Shown: one piece after another, positions 1 to 6,233 of the stretch | Position numbering within the stretch: the first letter of the stretch is position 1 | How the letters are laid out: the number at the start of each line of letters is the position of its first letter | Assembly: GCA_910587785.1 (NCBI GenBank) | Contig: CAJUOA010000132.1 | Coordinates: 1 to 7,662, forward strand | Direction: 5' to 3' | From: an uncultured Oscillospiraceae bacterium | GTDB lineage: Bacteria > Bacillota > Clostridia > Oscillospirales > Oscillospiraceae | DNA: 7,662 nucleotides | The notes under the pieces: model-generated | Told to the model about the DNA's origin: nothing | Seen by the model: the letters and a program-made list of their open reading frames with translations, nothing else | The model's database searches: none | Made by a program: the position numbers and the translations under genes

Positions 1-1257
1 ATGCTCCAGCGCCTGGGGTGGGATCCCCCGGCCACTGTCCAGGACATGGATGAGGCAGCCGTCTGCCAGCATCTCCTGCCGAAACTGTATTTCCCCGCCC
101 TGCTCTATGGCCTTCTGTGCGTTGTCTGCCAGGTTCAAGAGCAGGGACCAGACCAAGTCTGCATCCATCAGGCAGGCCCCCGCCTTGCATACGCAGGACA
201 GACGAATCCCTTTGGCGGCGTACAGCGGCCGCAGTCTCTCTACCAGCGCCTCAATCAGTTCCGCCGGAGAGACTTTGGCGAAGGGCAGGTCATGCCGTTT
301 CAGGACCAGGAGCTCCAACAGCTTGTGTGACAGGCTCTCCAGCCGTTTTCCCTCCGAATACAGGTAGTCCGCGGCCTCCAACTGCTCTTCCGGGGTCAGC
401 GTCCCGCTACGCAGCAGCTCCGCGTAGCCAATCAAGGAGGTCATAGGCGTTTTCATCTCATGGACGAAGCTGCCGGTGAACTGCTCCTGCCGCTCCATCG
501 CCTGGTGCAGCTCCTCCACAGCCCGGTTCAGCTCGGAGACGGTCTGCTCCATCTTTTCCGCCATGGTGTTGAAGTCCGTGGATACGGCTCCGATTTCGTC
601 ATTGGAGCGGACCCGCACCCGGCTGGCAAAATTGCCAGCGGCAATGGCTCGGGAGGCCCGGGAGAGCCCGCCCAGCGGGGCGGTCAGCAGCCGCGACACC
701 GTGTAGGACAGCGCCGCGCATAGAACACACATCAGGAAAAATACCTGGAGATAGGTGTGTTGCTGGGCCTGCCGGGCTGTGTATAGAGCGGAAACATCAT
801 GGCTGGTAGTGAGATAGAGAACATCTCCATTGGTCTCGACTGCCCCGGAAAAGACCAGAAAGTGCGCCCCGGCCCCGTTGTCTAGGATGCGGAACAGGCA
901 GATGCCAGGCGTAGGATCCTCAATGGACCAGGCAGTCTGAATCAATGAGGACTGCGTCCCTCTGTTCTCATACAGCACTTCATCCCCGGTAGACAGCCGC
1001 AGGGCCGACCAGGAGGCGCTGTTCTGCTGGTATAACTGCTCCATCGTCTTGACGATAGCGTCCCTGTCCAGGTAGGTATCCATGCTGTTGACGATCTGCA
1101 GGGTGCCCCAGGCCATGCGGTAGTCCCCCAGCGCCGCCGTCTTTTCCCGCTCCAGAGAGTCCTCAAAGGATTCGGAGATCAGCAGACTGCCTCCGGCTCC
1201 AAACAAGGCGGCCAGCACCGCCAGCATACACAGGGTCATCTTCAAATGGAACTTCAC
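1..1257 (-). CDS. Membrane sensor histidine kinase, C-terminus cut by window edge
   Basis: This is the sensor kinase of a two-component pair. It should autophosphorylate on a histidine and pass the phosphate to the regulator encoded just upstream. 419 codons are open to the window edge with no stop. Visible in order: a hydrophobic segment at residues about 5-27, an extracytoplasmic sensor region about 28-165 that I do not recognise, a second membrane segment about 168-190, a HAMP linker about 191-243, and a HisKA dimerisation domain with the H-box FVHEMKTPM (phospho-accepting His266). The start of the HATPase domain follows, with N-box LLNLADNAQKA (Asn375 and Asn379) and the first G-box DSGRGIP (407-413). 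The second G-box and the C-terminus lie beyond the window. The GTG start overlaps the regulator stop as GTGA and has a GGAGGTGG ribosome binding site about 7 nt upstream. The signal sensed cannot be told from sequence. Confidence 0.93.
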   Translation of the reverse strand, partial: MKFHLKMTLCMLAVLAALFGAGGSLLISESFEDSLEREKTAALGDYRMAWGTLQIVNSMDTYLDRDAIVKTMEQLYQQNSASWSALRLSTGDEVLYENRGTQSSLIQTAWSIEDPTPGICLFRILDNGAGAHFLVFSGAVETNGDVLYLTTSHDVSALYTARQAQQHTYLQVFFLMCVLCAALSYTVSRLLTAPLGGLSRASRAIAAGNFASRVRVRSNDEIGAVSTDFNTMAEKMEQTVSELNRAVEELHQAMERQEQFTGSFVHEMKTPMTSLIGYAELLRSGTLTPEEQLEAADYLYSEGKRLESLSHKLLELLVLKRHDLPFAKVSPAELIEALVERLRPLYAAKGIRLSCVCKAGACLMDADLVWSLLLNLADNAQKAIEQGGEIQFRQEMLADGCLIHVLDSGRGIPPQALEH

Positions 1258-1913
1258 GGCTCCACCTCCAGCCGGTAGCCGATCTTGTTCACCGCGCGAA
1301 GGCAGGTTTCCCATCCGGTCTTTTTGCGCAGCCGCTGGATATGGATGTCTACCGCCTTGCTGCCAAAGGGGTACGGTTCACCCCATACCCGCTCATAGAT
1401 GGTTTCCCGATATAGGGCGCGGCGGGGGTTTCGGGCGAAGATGAGCAGCAGCTCATACTCCGTCTTGGTCAGGCTGATCTCTGCCTCGTCCCGCCATACC
1501 TGCATGGATCTGGTGTCGATTTTCAGCCCGCCAATCTCCAGTACCATGTCCGTTTTTTGATACCGGCGCAGGACCACATCAATGCGGGCCAGCAGTTCGA
1601 TGACCTCAAAGGGCTTGACGATATAGTCCTCTGCCCCCAGCTTCAGGCCCTTTACCCGGTCTTTGACCGCCGATTTCGCCGTCAGGAAGATGACCGGAAC
1701 CTTCATTGGACGGATGTACTCCATCAGCTCAAAGCCGTCAATCTCCGGGAGCATCACATCCAGCAAAATCAGGTCATAGTGATGATCTACCAGCAGGTCC
1801 GCCGCGGCCGCGCCGTCAAAAGCGCAGGTACAGTGGTAGCCTTCCTTAGTCAGGCTGAGACGGATCAGGTTGGAGATGGGCTTTTCGTCCTCTACAATTA
1901 AAACTTGAAGCAA
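1254..1913 (-). CDS. OmpR/PhoB-family response regulator
   Basis: This is a DNA-binding response regulator, partner of the kinase encoded immediately downstream. The N-terminal receiver domain (about 1-120) has the acidic pocket Glu8-Asp9, phospho-acceptor Asp52 in LLDVMLP, Thr78 in FLTAK and Lys100 in IVKPF. The C-terminal winged-helix domain (about 125-219) has the family pattern LTKTEYELL, then RETIYERVWG, VDIHIQRLRKK and an INKIGYRL-like end (seen as VNKIGYRLEV). The length of 219 residues is normal for the family. The start is TTG, set by a perfect AAGGAGG 7 nt upstream; no ATG suits the N-terminus. The kinase start overlaps the stop codon, so the pair is cotranscribed and probably translationally coupled. 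Target genes are unknown and may include itself and genes left of the window. Confidence 0.96.
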   Translation of the reverse strand: MLQVLIVEDEKPISNLIRLSLTKEGYHCTCAFDGAAAADLLVDHHYDLILLDVMLPEIDGFELMEYIRPMKVPVIFLTAKSAVKDRVKGLKLGAEDYIVKPFEVIELLARIDVVLRRYQKTDMVLEIGGLKIDTRSMQVWRDEAEISLTKTEYELLLIFARNPRRALYRETIYERVWGEPYPFGSKAVDIHIQRLRKKTGWETCLRAVNKIGYRLEVEP

Positions 1914-1920
1914 GATAAAT

Positions 1921-1927
1921 CCTCCTT
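1921..1927 (-). promoter_or_regulatory. Ribosome binding site fixing the TTG start of the response regulator
   Basis: On the minus strand this reads AAGGAGG, followed by 7 nt (ATTTATC) and the TTG start. It is a full match to the anti-Shine-Dalgarno sequence at good spacing. That decides in favour of the TTG, which begins the canonical receiver-domain strand LQVLIVEDE. Confidence 0.85.
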
Positions 1928-1947
1928 GGTCAAATATGTGGAACGCT

Positions 1948-1971
1948 CATAAAAAACATAAAGCAACATAA
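1948..1971 (-). promoter_or_regulatory. Possible response-regulator box of direct repeats
   Basis: On the minus strand TTATGTT occurs twice exactly 10 bp apart (plus-strand aacataa at 1955-1961 and 1965-1971). A third shorter copy, TATG, follows at 1948-1951. OmpR-family regulators commonly bind tandem half-sites spaced about one helical turn (10-11 bp). This array lies about 35-60 bp upstream of the regulator start, so autoregulation is plausible. The region is AT-rich and the repeats are short, so chance is not excluded. Confidence 0.3.
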
Positions 1972-2139
1972 CCGCTGCATTTCCCCTTTTATCTTATGTG
2001 GGATTTTATCGCTTGGAGGTTACATACTGAAAGGGCATTCGGCGTCATGTTACCTGATGACTATATAAATTGCGTCAAAATTTTATATGGAAAGCATATT
2101 ATTTTGCATTGCCCATACCCATTGCCGCAATTAACATAT

Positions 2140-2168
2140 GAAAGCAGCGGGGTCCCCCCGCTGCTTTC
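2140..2168. terminator. Perfect 13-bp GC-rich hairpin, possible terminator
   Basis: The arms gaaagcagcgggg (2140-2152) and ccccgctgctttc (2156-2168) are perfectly complementary around a 3-nt loop. Neither strand has a strong T-run after the stem: plus continues ACTAATTATT and minus continues ATATGTTAATT. It is therefore an imperfect intrinsic terminator. Its place downstream of thiN and the gene remnants suggests it insulates the two-component genes from leftward thi transcription. Confidence 0.45.
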
Positions 2169-2187
2169 ACTAATTATTGTAGTCGTG

Positions 2188-2265
2188 TCATAATCTTGAA
2201 AAGATAATAAGTTCCTTCTGGCAATCCCAACTGATGCTTTACAATACAGCTCCGTTCAAAGAACA
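2188..2265 (-). pseudogene. C-terminal gene remnant, copy A (in-frame stop)
   Basis: Twenty-five codons plus a stop match copy B at 2450-2527 without any gap. Read in this frame it gives CSLNGAVL, a stop, then SISWDCQKELIIFSRL and the final stop. Copy B gives CSIDGILLKSISWDSQKELVVFPRS. The internal TAA shows copy A is broken. I do not recognise the family, and nothing coding continues upstream in frame beyond a TGA a few codons away. Confidence 0.5.
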
Positions 2266-2449
2266 AAAGCACCCTACTGTTTGAACTACTCACAAAACGT
2301 AAAACTTATCACATTTGTCACCACTTCATTTTTCTTGTTCAGAAATGTGTAGTATGCCGAAAAGCGGTCCAGCGCTGTAGCCCTTGCGCCAATAACGGAA
2401 TTCTCAAGGGGAATCCATGATACAGAATAATCCACAAGAGATAGTATTA

Positions 2450-2527
2450 TTACGACCTCGGGAAAACCACAAGTTCTTTCTGAGAATCCCAGCTGATACT
2501 CTTCAATAAAATTCCGTCTATGGAGCA
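2450..2527 (-). pseudogene. C-terminal gene remnant, copy B
   Basis: This is the better-preserved copy of the tail, ending SISWDSQKELVVFPRS followed by TAA. The frame is open upstream through an ATG at 2534-2536 (KIMHLCSIDG) and on into the end of the acetyltransferase remnant, but no ribosome binding site supports a separate start. It is most likely the 3' end of a lost gene. The differences from copy A fall 8, 4 and 14 at codon positions 1, 2 and 3, which marks this frame as once protein-coding. The family is not recognised. Confidence 0.45.
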
Positions 2528-2586
2528 CAAGTGCATAATCTTGCTTATGCAGGTATCGACCTCATATTCTATAAACCGATCTTGAT

Positions 2587-2805
2587 TTACATTACCACGC
2601 CAACAAGGCTGCCGCCCTTGTCCCGGAACAGGGCATTTTCCGGCAGCCTTTCCACATCAAGATACGAATGCGCCATCATCCAATCCAGGCGTCCCCAGTG
2701 GAAATGCTCATGAAAGCCAGTGTCAGCATTTTTTTGAAGAAAATTGCGGATTTCCTTGAACTGCACATTAAATCTGGTAATGCTGTAGTTTTCAACTGAG
2801 TACAT
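2587..2805 (-). pseudogene. Truncated GNAT-type acetyltransferase, N-terminal part only
   Basis: The 72 codons resemble the N-terminal part of GNAT acetyltransferases of Firmicutes. The pattern is an early strand, then HWGRLDWMMAHSYLD, LPENALFRDKGG and SLVGVVM, where these proteins normally enter the acetyl-CoA-binding core. The frame stops with TAA right there, so the CoA-binding motif (Q/R-x-x-G-x-G/A) is absent and the product cannot be a working enzyme. The ATG at 2805 has an AAGGAG site 8 nt upstream and is preferred over an upstream TTG in frame. It begins about 50 bp after thiN in the same direction, so it is probably still transcribed with the operon. The family call rests on pattern memory and is moderate. 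Confidence 0.55.
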
Positions 2806-2856
2806 TACAGCCACTCCTTCCCCTCGGCATAACAAACCTATCTTCAACTGCTGCAA

Positions 2857-3480
2857 TCAGGGCAGCACCTTGATCAGCAGCAGCCGCCCGTTGCCCACAG
2901 AAACCTCCGCTGTCATCCCCGGCAGTACCTCGTTGCTGATACCATACTGATACTCACAGGTAATCTCCGCATTGGACAGGGGGAATTTCGCATTTTGGAT
3001 GGTAATACCCCGGGCCTGGCCGCTGATATTCAGCAGGGAGAAAAACGGATACCGGTCCTCAATGCGTACCGGCCTGCTTGAAACAATCTCCATCTCAGAG
3101 TAGTCATCCAGGGCTGTGGCATATTTCCCCTGGGTATCCAGCATCAGCAGCAGGGATACGTTTCCCAGCGTGTGATCCAGCCGCCCGCCAATAACCCCGA
3201 CCAGCAGGAAGTCTTGAAAGCCACGCTTCAGCGCTTCCTTTACCGCAAAGGCCGTGTCGGTATCATCCTTCTCGCATGGAAGCACAATGGTTTCCGTTTC
3301 CAGATCTGGGTTCTCATAGGAATCAAAGTCGCCCACGATCAGATCCGGAGCAATGCCCAGCCCTTCCCGATGCTTCAGGCCACTGTCGCAGCAGATATAA
3401 AAATCGTCCGCCCGCAGATAGGCACGAATACGGTCGTACCGTCCAATATCCGCACCGCCGATAATCACACACCGTCTCAT
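2857..3480 (-). CDS. thiN: Thiamine pyrophosphokinase (thiamine diphosphokinase)
   Basis: The enzyme transfers pyrophosphate from ATP to free thiamine to give thiamine diphosphate, the active cofactor, in the cytoplasm. The 207 residues are a normal length. The N-terminal catalytic domain shows IIGGADIG, CCDSG, APDLIVGDFDS (44-54), CEKDDTDTAFA (69-79) and GVIGGRLDHTLGN (95-107). These are the Asp-rich metal and ATP motifs of the family. The C-terminal thiamine-binding beta-sandwich (about 135-207) has GITIQNAKFPL and YGISNEV. The start lies 14 bp after tenA, and its AAGGGAG site overlaps the tenA stop. Because ThiN uses thiamine and not thiamine monophosphate, its presence means the ThiE product must first be dephosphorylated. 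It is the last clear gene of the riboswitch-controlled operon. Confidence 0.95.
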   Translation of the reverse strand: MRRCVIIGGADIGRYDRIRAYLRADDFYICCDSGLKHREGLGIAPDLIVGDFDSYENPDLETETIVLPCEKDDTDTAFAVKEALKRGFQDFLLVGVIGGRLDHTLGNVSLLLMLDTQGKYATALDDYSEMEIVSSRPVRIEDRYPFFSLLNISGQARGITIQNAKFPLSNAEITCEYQYGISNEVLPGMTAEVSVGNGRLLLIKVLP

Positions 3481-3494
3481 ACTCGGCTTCTCCC

Positions 3495-4157
3495 TTAATT
3501 GCTCATGTTCCAGGCCATCTCCCAGAAGGCCAGCTCATAACGGGAACAGGCAAGGAAGACATCTGTGAGGTGTTGAAGCTGCGGTTCGGTATAGTGTTGC
3601 GTCAGTTGATTCGTCATGTTCAGCAGCAGGACATTCGCTTCGCTGTAATGGGGATCAGCATAACCCTTTACCCAATCGCCATAGAAGGGATGATCCAGGG
3701 CTGCCGGATTATTCTTCACTATCTTCCGGGCGATGATCTCATAGCTGTAGGCACAGGAGAGGATAGCCGCCAAAATCTCCGCCTCCCCCTCCTCATAGGC
3801 CACTCGGAGCATATAGGAAGTGTAGGAGAGATTGTCCAGCGCCCGGGGGGTGGCCTCCAACTCCTCCCGGGATACGGCAAATTTCCCCATATAGCCCCGG
3901 TGAATGTCCATCTCACCCTCGGTGAGCAAGGTCACATACTTGGAGAATAGCTGAATGGTTTCCGGGCTTTTGGCTTTCGCTATTCCCAGAGCAAAGACTT
4001 TTGCATACTCCTCCAGATAGAGATAGTCCTGGATGATGTAATACTTGAACTTCTCCCGGGCCAGCGTGCCGTTCTGGATGCCTAATACAAATGGATGCTC
4101 ATTATAGGCTGCCCAAATGTCTTTCGCTGCAGCTAAAAGCCGCTCCGTGGTCTTCAT
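3495..4157 (-). CDS. tenA: Aminopyrimidine aminohydrolase (thiaminase II, TenA)
   Basis: TenA salvages degraded thiamine. It deaminates 4-amino-5-aminomethyl-2-methylpyrimidine to the hydroxymethyl-pyrimidine (HMP), which ThiD then phosphorylates; it can also hydrolyse thiamine. The 220-residue all-helical protein carries HPFVLGIQNGTL (21-32), IIQDYLYLEEY (41-51), SYTSYM (111-116), SCAYSYE (134-140) with Cys135 as the likely nucleophile, and RYELAFWEMAW (206-216) with Glu208. Asp44, Tyr47, Tyr51 and Tyr112 sit where the Bacillus enzyme has substrate-contacting residues. It is therefore of the TenA_C (cysteine) class. The start overlaps the thiD stop as ATGA and has an AAAGGAGG site. Its place next to thiD supplies that enzyme's substrate. 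Confidence 0.95.
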   Translation of the reverse strand: MKTTERLLAAAKDIWAAYNEHPFVLGIQNGTLAREKFKYYIIQDYLYLEEYAKVFALGIAKAKSPETIQLFSKYVTLLTEGEMDIHRGYMGKFAVSREELEATPRALDNLSYTSYMLRVAYEEGEAEILAAILSCAYSYEIIARKIVKNNPAALDHPFYGDWVKGYADPHYSEANVLLLNMTNQLTQHYTEPQLQHLTDVFLACSRYELAFWEMAWNMSN

Positions 4158-4966
4158 TGCTCCGCCTCCTTTGCATATTCGCCGGTGAGATTGAAATTAT
4201 GCTGCATGGGACCCCGTCCCTTCCCCAAATCCAGCATGGCTCCCAGGGCGCCAGAGAGATAATCCTTCGACCGCCGGATGGATGTGGGCAGGTCAAAGCC
4301 CTTGGCCAGGTTGGCCGCAATGGCGCTGGACAGGGTACAGCCGGTACCGTGGGTATTGGGATTATCTATGTGCGCCCCATAGAACCATGTCCCTGCATGG
4401 TCCGCATAGAGAAAGTCATTTGCGTCGCTGATGTTGTGCCCGCCTTTCAGCAGGACTGCACAGCCGTAGGTGTCACCGATCCACTTGGCGGCAGCTTCGA
4501 TGTCCGATTGGCTGTGGATCGTCACACCGGACAGGATTTCTGCCTCCGGGATGTTCGGAGTGGCCACAGCCGCCAGGGGAAGCAGATGGGTTTTCAACGT
4601 CTCTACCGCCTCCTCTGAGATCAGCCGGCCGCCGCTGGTGGCGGCCATTACCGGGTCTACCACGATGTTCTTCGCTCGGTAGAAGCGCAGCCGCTCCGCG
4701 ATGGTCTCAATCAATCCGCAGGATGCCACCATACCGGTCTTCACCGCATCGGGCGGGATGTCCTCAAATACCGCGTTGATCTGCGCCCCTAAGAACGCCG
4801 GGGACATCTCCACAATTTCCTTTACGCCGGTGGTGTTTTGGGCCACCAGCGCCGTGATGGCGCTCATGGCAAAGACACCGTTCATGGTCATGGCCTTCAG
4901 GTCGGCCTGGATTCCGGCCCCTCCGCTGGGATCGGTCCCGGCGATTGATAATGCTGTTTTCATCAT
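4154..4966 (-). CDS. thiD: Hydroxymethylpyrimidine/phosphomethylpyrimidine kinase
   Basis: ThiD phosphorylates HMP twice, giving HMP-P and then HMP-PP, the pyrimidine substrate of ThiE. The 270-residue ribokinase-fold protein shows IAGTDPSGGAGIQADLKA (8-25), MSAITALVAQNT (34-45), AVKTGM (74-79), VVDPVM (102-107), ATPNIPEAE (135-143), LLKGGH (172-177) and the anion-hole motif HGTGCTLSSAIA (206-217) with Cys210. All expected signatures are present. The start is the first of two adjacent ATG codons and overlaps the HAD gene stop as ATGA. A GGAGGAG site lies inside the HAD coding end. It is a single-domain form, not fused to ThiE. Confidence 0.96.
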   Translation of the reverse strand: MMKTALSIAGTDPSGGAGIQADLKAMTMNGVFAMSAITALVAQNTTGVKEIVEMSPAFLGAQINAVFEDIPPDAVKTGMVASCGLIETIAERLRFYRAKNIVVDPVMAATSGGRLISEEAVETLKTHLLPLAAVATPNIPEAEILSGVTIHSQSDIEAAAKWIGDTYGCAVLLKGGHNISDANDFLYADHAGTWFYGAHIDNPNTHGTGCTLSSAIAANLAKGFDLPTSIRRSKDYLSGALGAMLDLGKGRGPMQHNFNLTGEYAKEAEQ

Positions 4967-5595
4967 TCCATCTCCTCCAGCTTCAAATAAATATCCGCCA
5001 GCAAGCGGACTTTGTCCTGTTCTTTTTCATGGCTGTCATATACCGCCGCTACCGGAAATCCGGTCTCTTTCGCCGTCCGGATGGCGTAGAGGGAGTCGTC
5101 AAATACAACTGTCTCTGATTTTTCCGTCCCCAGGAAGCGGAGAGCTGCCTCAAAAATGTCCGGCTCGTCCTTGCCATGCCCCACCTCATTGCAGGTGAAG
5201 ATCTCACCGAAACAGGACAGTATTCCGCACCGGTCCAGGGCAGCCTCCACCAGATGACGGTCGGTAGCGGTGGCAATACACAGCTTGACGCCGTCCTGCC
5301 GAAGCCGCTCCAGGAGTTCTGCCACACCTGGTTTCAACGGGACCTCAAAGCGGTAATACCGCTCCAGCATAGCGTTGACTCCGTCCATGATCTCGTCGAT
5401 GCTCTGTGTCACGCCATACTCGGTCTGGTAGTAGCGGGCCGCCTGGTGCAGACTCATATTCTTGAATGTCTCGTTCAAATTCTCTTTCGGCTGATACCCG
5501 ATGGAGCGAAGATAGGTCTCCCCAATGGTGTCCCAGATAAACATGGAGTCCAGTAGCGTTCCATCCACATCAAAAATCGCACCGCGGATCCTCAT
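4963..5595 (-). CDS. HAD-superfamily phosphatase, probable thiamine monophosphate phosphatase
   Basis: This is a haloacid-dehalogenase-type phosphatase with an alpha-helical cap (subfamily I). All four motifs are visible: FDVDGTLLDS with nucleophile Asp9 and general acid Asp11, IATATDR with Thr109, Lys142 in GHGKDEPD, and VVFDDSLYAI with Asp166 and Asp167. The cap covers about residues 18-85. Length (210) is usual. It is locked into the thiamine operon by ATGA overlaps with thiE on one side and thiD on the other. Inference: ThiE makes thiamine monophosphate while ThiN needs free thiamine, so this enzyme probably removes the phosphate. Alternatives are housekeeping removal of phosphate from HMP-P, HET-P or another sugar-like phosphate. 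Fold certain; substrate inferred. Confidence 0.9.
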   Translation of the reverse strand: MRIRGAIFDVDGTLLDSMFIWDTIGETYLRSIGYQPKENLNETFKNMSLHQAARYYQTEYGVTQSIDEIMDGVNAMLERYYRFEVPLKPGVAELLERLRQDGVKLCIATATDRHLVEAALDRCGILSCFGEIFTCNEVGHGKDEPDIFEAALRFLGTEKSETVVFDDSLYAIRTAKETGFPVAAVYDSHEKEQDKVRLLADIYLKLEEME

Positions 5596-6233
5596 ACGTT
5601 CACCATCTTCTCCGACAGCGCCCGCAGCTCCCGGCAGGTCCCCTCAATGTCCTCCGCCGAGAAGATGGCCGACACCAGAGCCACGCCGTCCACGCCGCTG
5701 CCGGCCAGCCTGAGGATGTTGCCCCGGTTGATGCCGCCGATGGCCACAATGGGCACATTCACTGCATCGCAGATAGCCCGCAAGGTTTCGTTGGGCATCT
5801 GCTCCACATCGGTTTTGGTGCTGGTGGGGAACACTGCCCCCAGGCCCAGATAGTCCGCGCCGTCCCGAACAGCCTGGCGGGCCTCCTCCACCGTGTGGAC
5901 GGAAACGCCCAGGATCATGCTCTCCCCTACCCTGCGGCGGACCTCACCTGCCGCCAGGTCCTCCTGGCCCACATGGATGCCGTCCGCCCCGCAGACAACG
6001 GCGAGTTCCACATTGTCATTTACAATGAAGGGGACGCCATACTGGCGGCACAGGGCGCACAGCTCCTTCGCCTCCTGGAGGAAGGCCGTTTCGTCCAGTT
6101 CCTTCTCCCGCAGCTGCACACAGGTCACGCCGCCCTTCAGCGCCGCCTCCACCTGCTCATACAAGGTCTGTTTCCCGATCCAGGCCCGGTCGGTAACGGC
6201 GTAGAGCAGCATATGCCGCTTATCGCACTTCAT
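5592..6233 (-). CDS. thiE: Thiamine-phosphate synthase
   Basis: ThiE joins HMP-PP and thiazole phosphate (HET-P) to give thiamine monophosphate and pyrophosphate. The 213-residue TIM barrel has all the family marks: LYAVTD (10-15), GGVTCVQLREK (34-44), FIVNDN (69-74), GADGIHVGQED (82-92), GADYLGLGAVFPTSTKTD (125-142), VAIGGI (163-168) and VALVSAIF (184-191). The ATG lies inside the end of thiM, overlapping it by 14 bp in another frame, with a GGAG site 7 nt upstream. This argues for coupled translation with the kinase that makes its thiazole substrate. It is a single-domain synthase of normal length. Confidence 0.97.
   Translation of the reverse strand: MKCDKRHMLLYAVTDRAWIGKQTLYEQVEAALKGGVTCVQLREKELDETAFLQEAKELCALCRQYGVPFIVNDNVELAVVCGADGIHVGQEDLAAGEVRRRVGESMILGVSVHTVEEARQAVRDGADYLGLGAVFPTSTKTDVEQMPNETLRAICDAVNVPIVAIGGINRGNILRLAGSGVDGVALVSAIFSAEDIEGTCRELRALSEKMVNV

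Larger units (their letters stand above)
1928..2586. other. AT-rich intergenic scar between the two-component genes and the thi operon
   Basis: This stretch of about 660 bases holds no intact gene that I can support. It is visibly more AT-rich than the operons on either side. It contains the direct repeats upstream of the regulator, a 13-bp GC-rich hairpin (2140-2168), and two diverged copies of one protein C-terminus (2188-2265 and 2450-2527). Between the copies is an open stretch on the minus strand (2286-2449) encoding a plausible but unrecognised tail ending NVISFTFCE. A promoter for the regulator must lie here or be shared, but I see no clear -35/-10 pair. The pattern suggests an old insertion or deletion hotspot. 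Confidence 0.6.

Noticed and set aside
1557..1901. Plus-strand 114-codon frame opposite the response regulator
   Set aside because: Antisense to an unmistakable receiver domain; no start signal or motif.
2286..2528. Minus-strand 80-codon open frame as one gene
   Set aside because: Its first third is copy B of the duplicated tail read in the wrong frame, as the substitution pattern shows; there is no ribosome binding site. The rest (2286-2449) remains unexplained.
2605..2650. 10-bp inverted repeat aaggctgccg/cggcagcctt as a terminator
   Set aside because: It lies within the acetyltransferase-like coding remnant, encloses 26 nt, and has no T-tract on either strand.
4091..4618. Plus-strand open frame of 175 codons opposite thiD and tenA
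   Set aside because: Antisense to two confirmed genes, with no ribosome binding site or recognisable domain.
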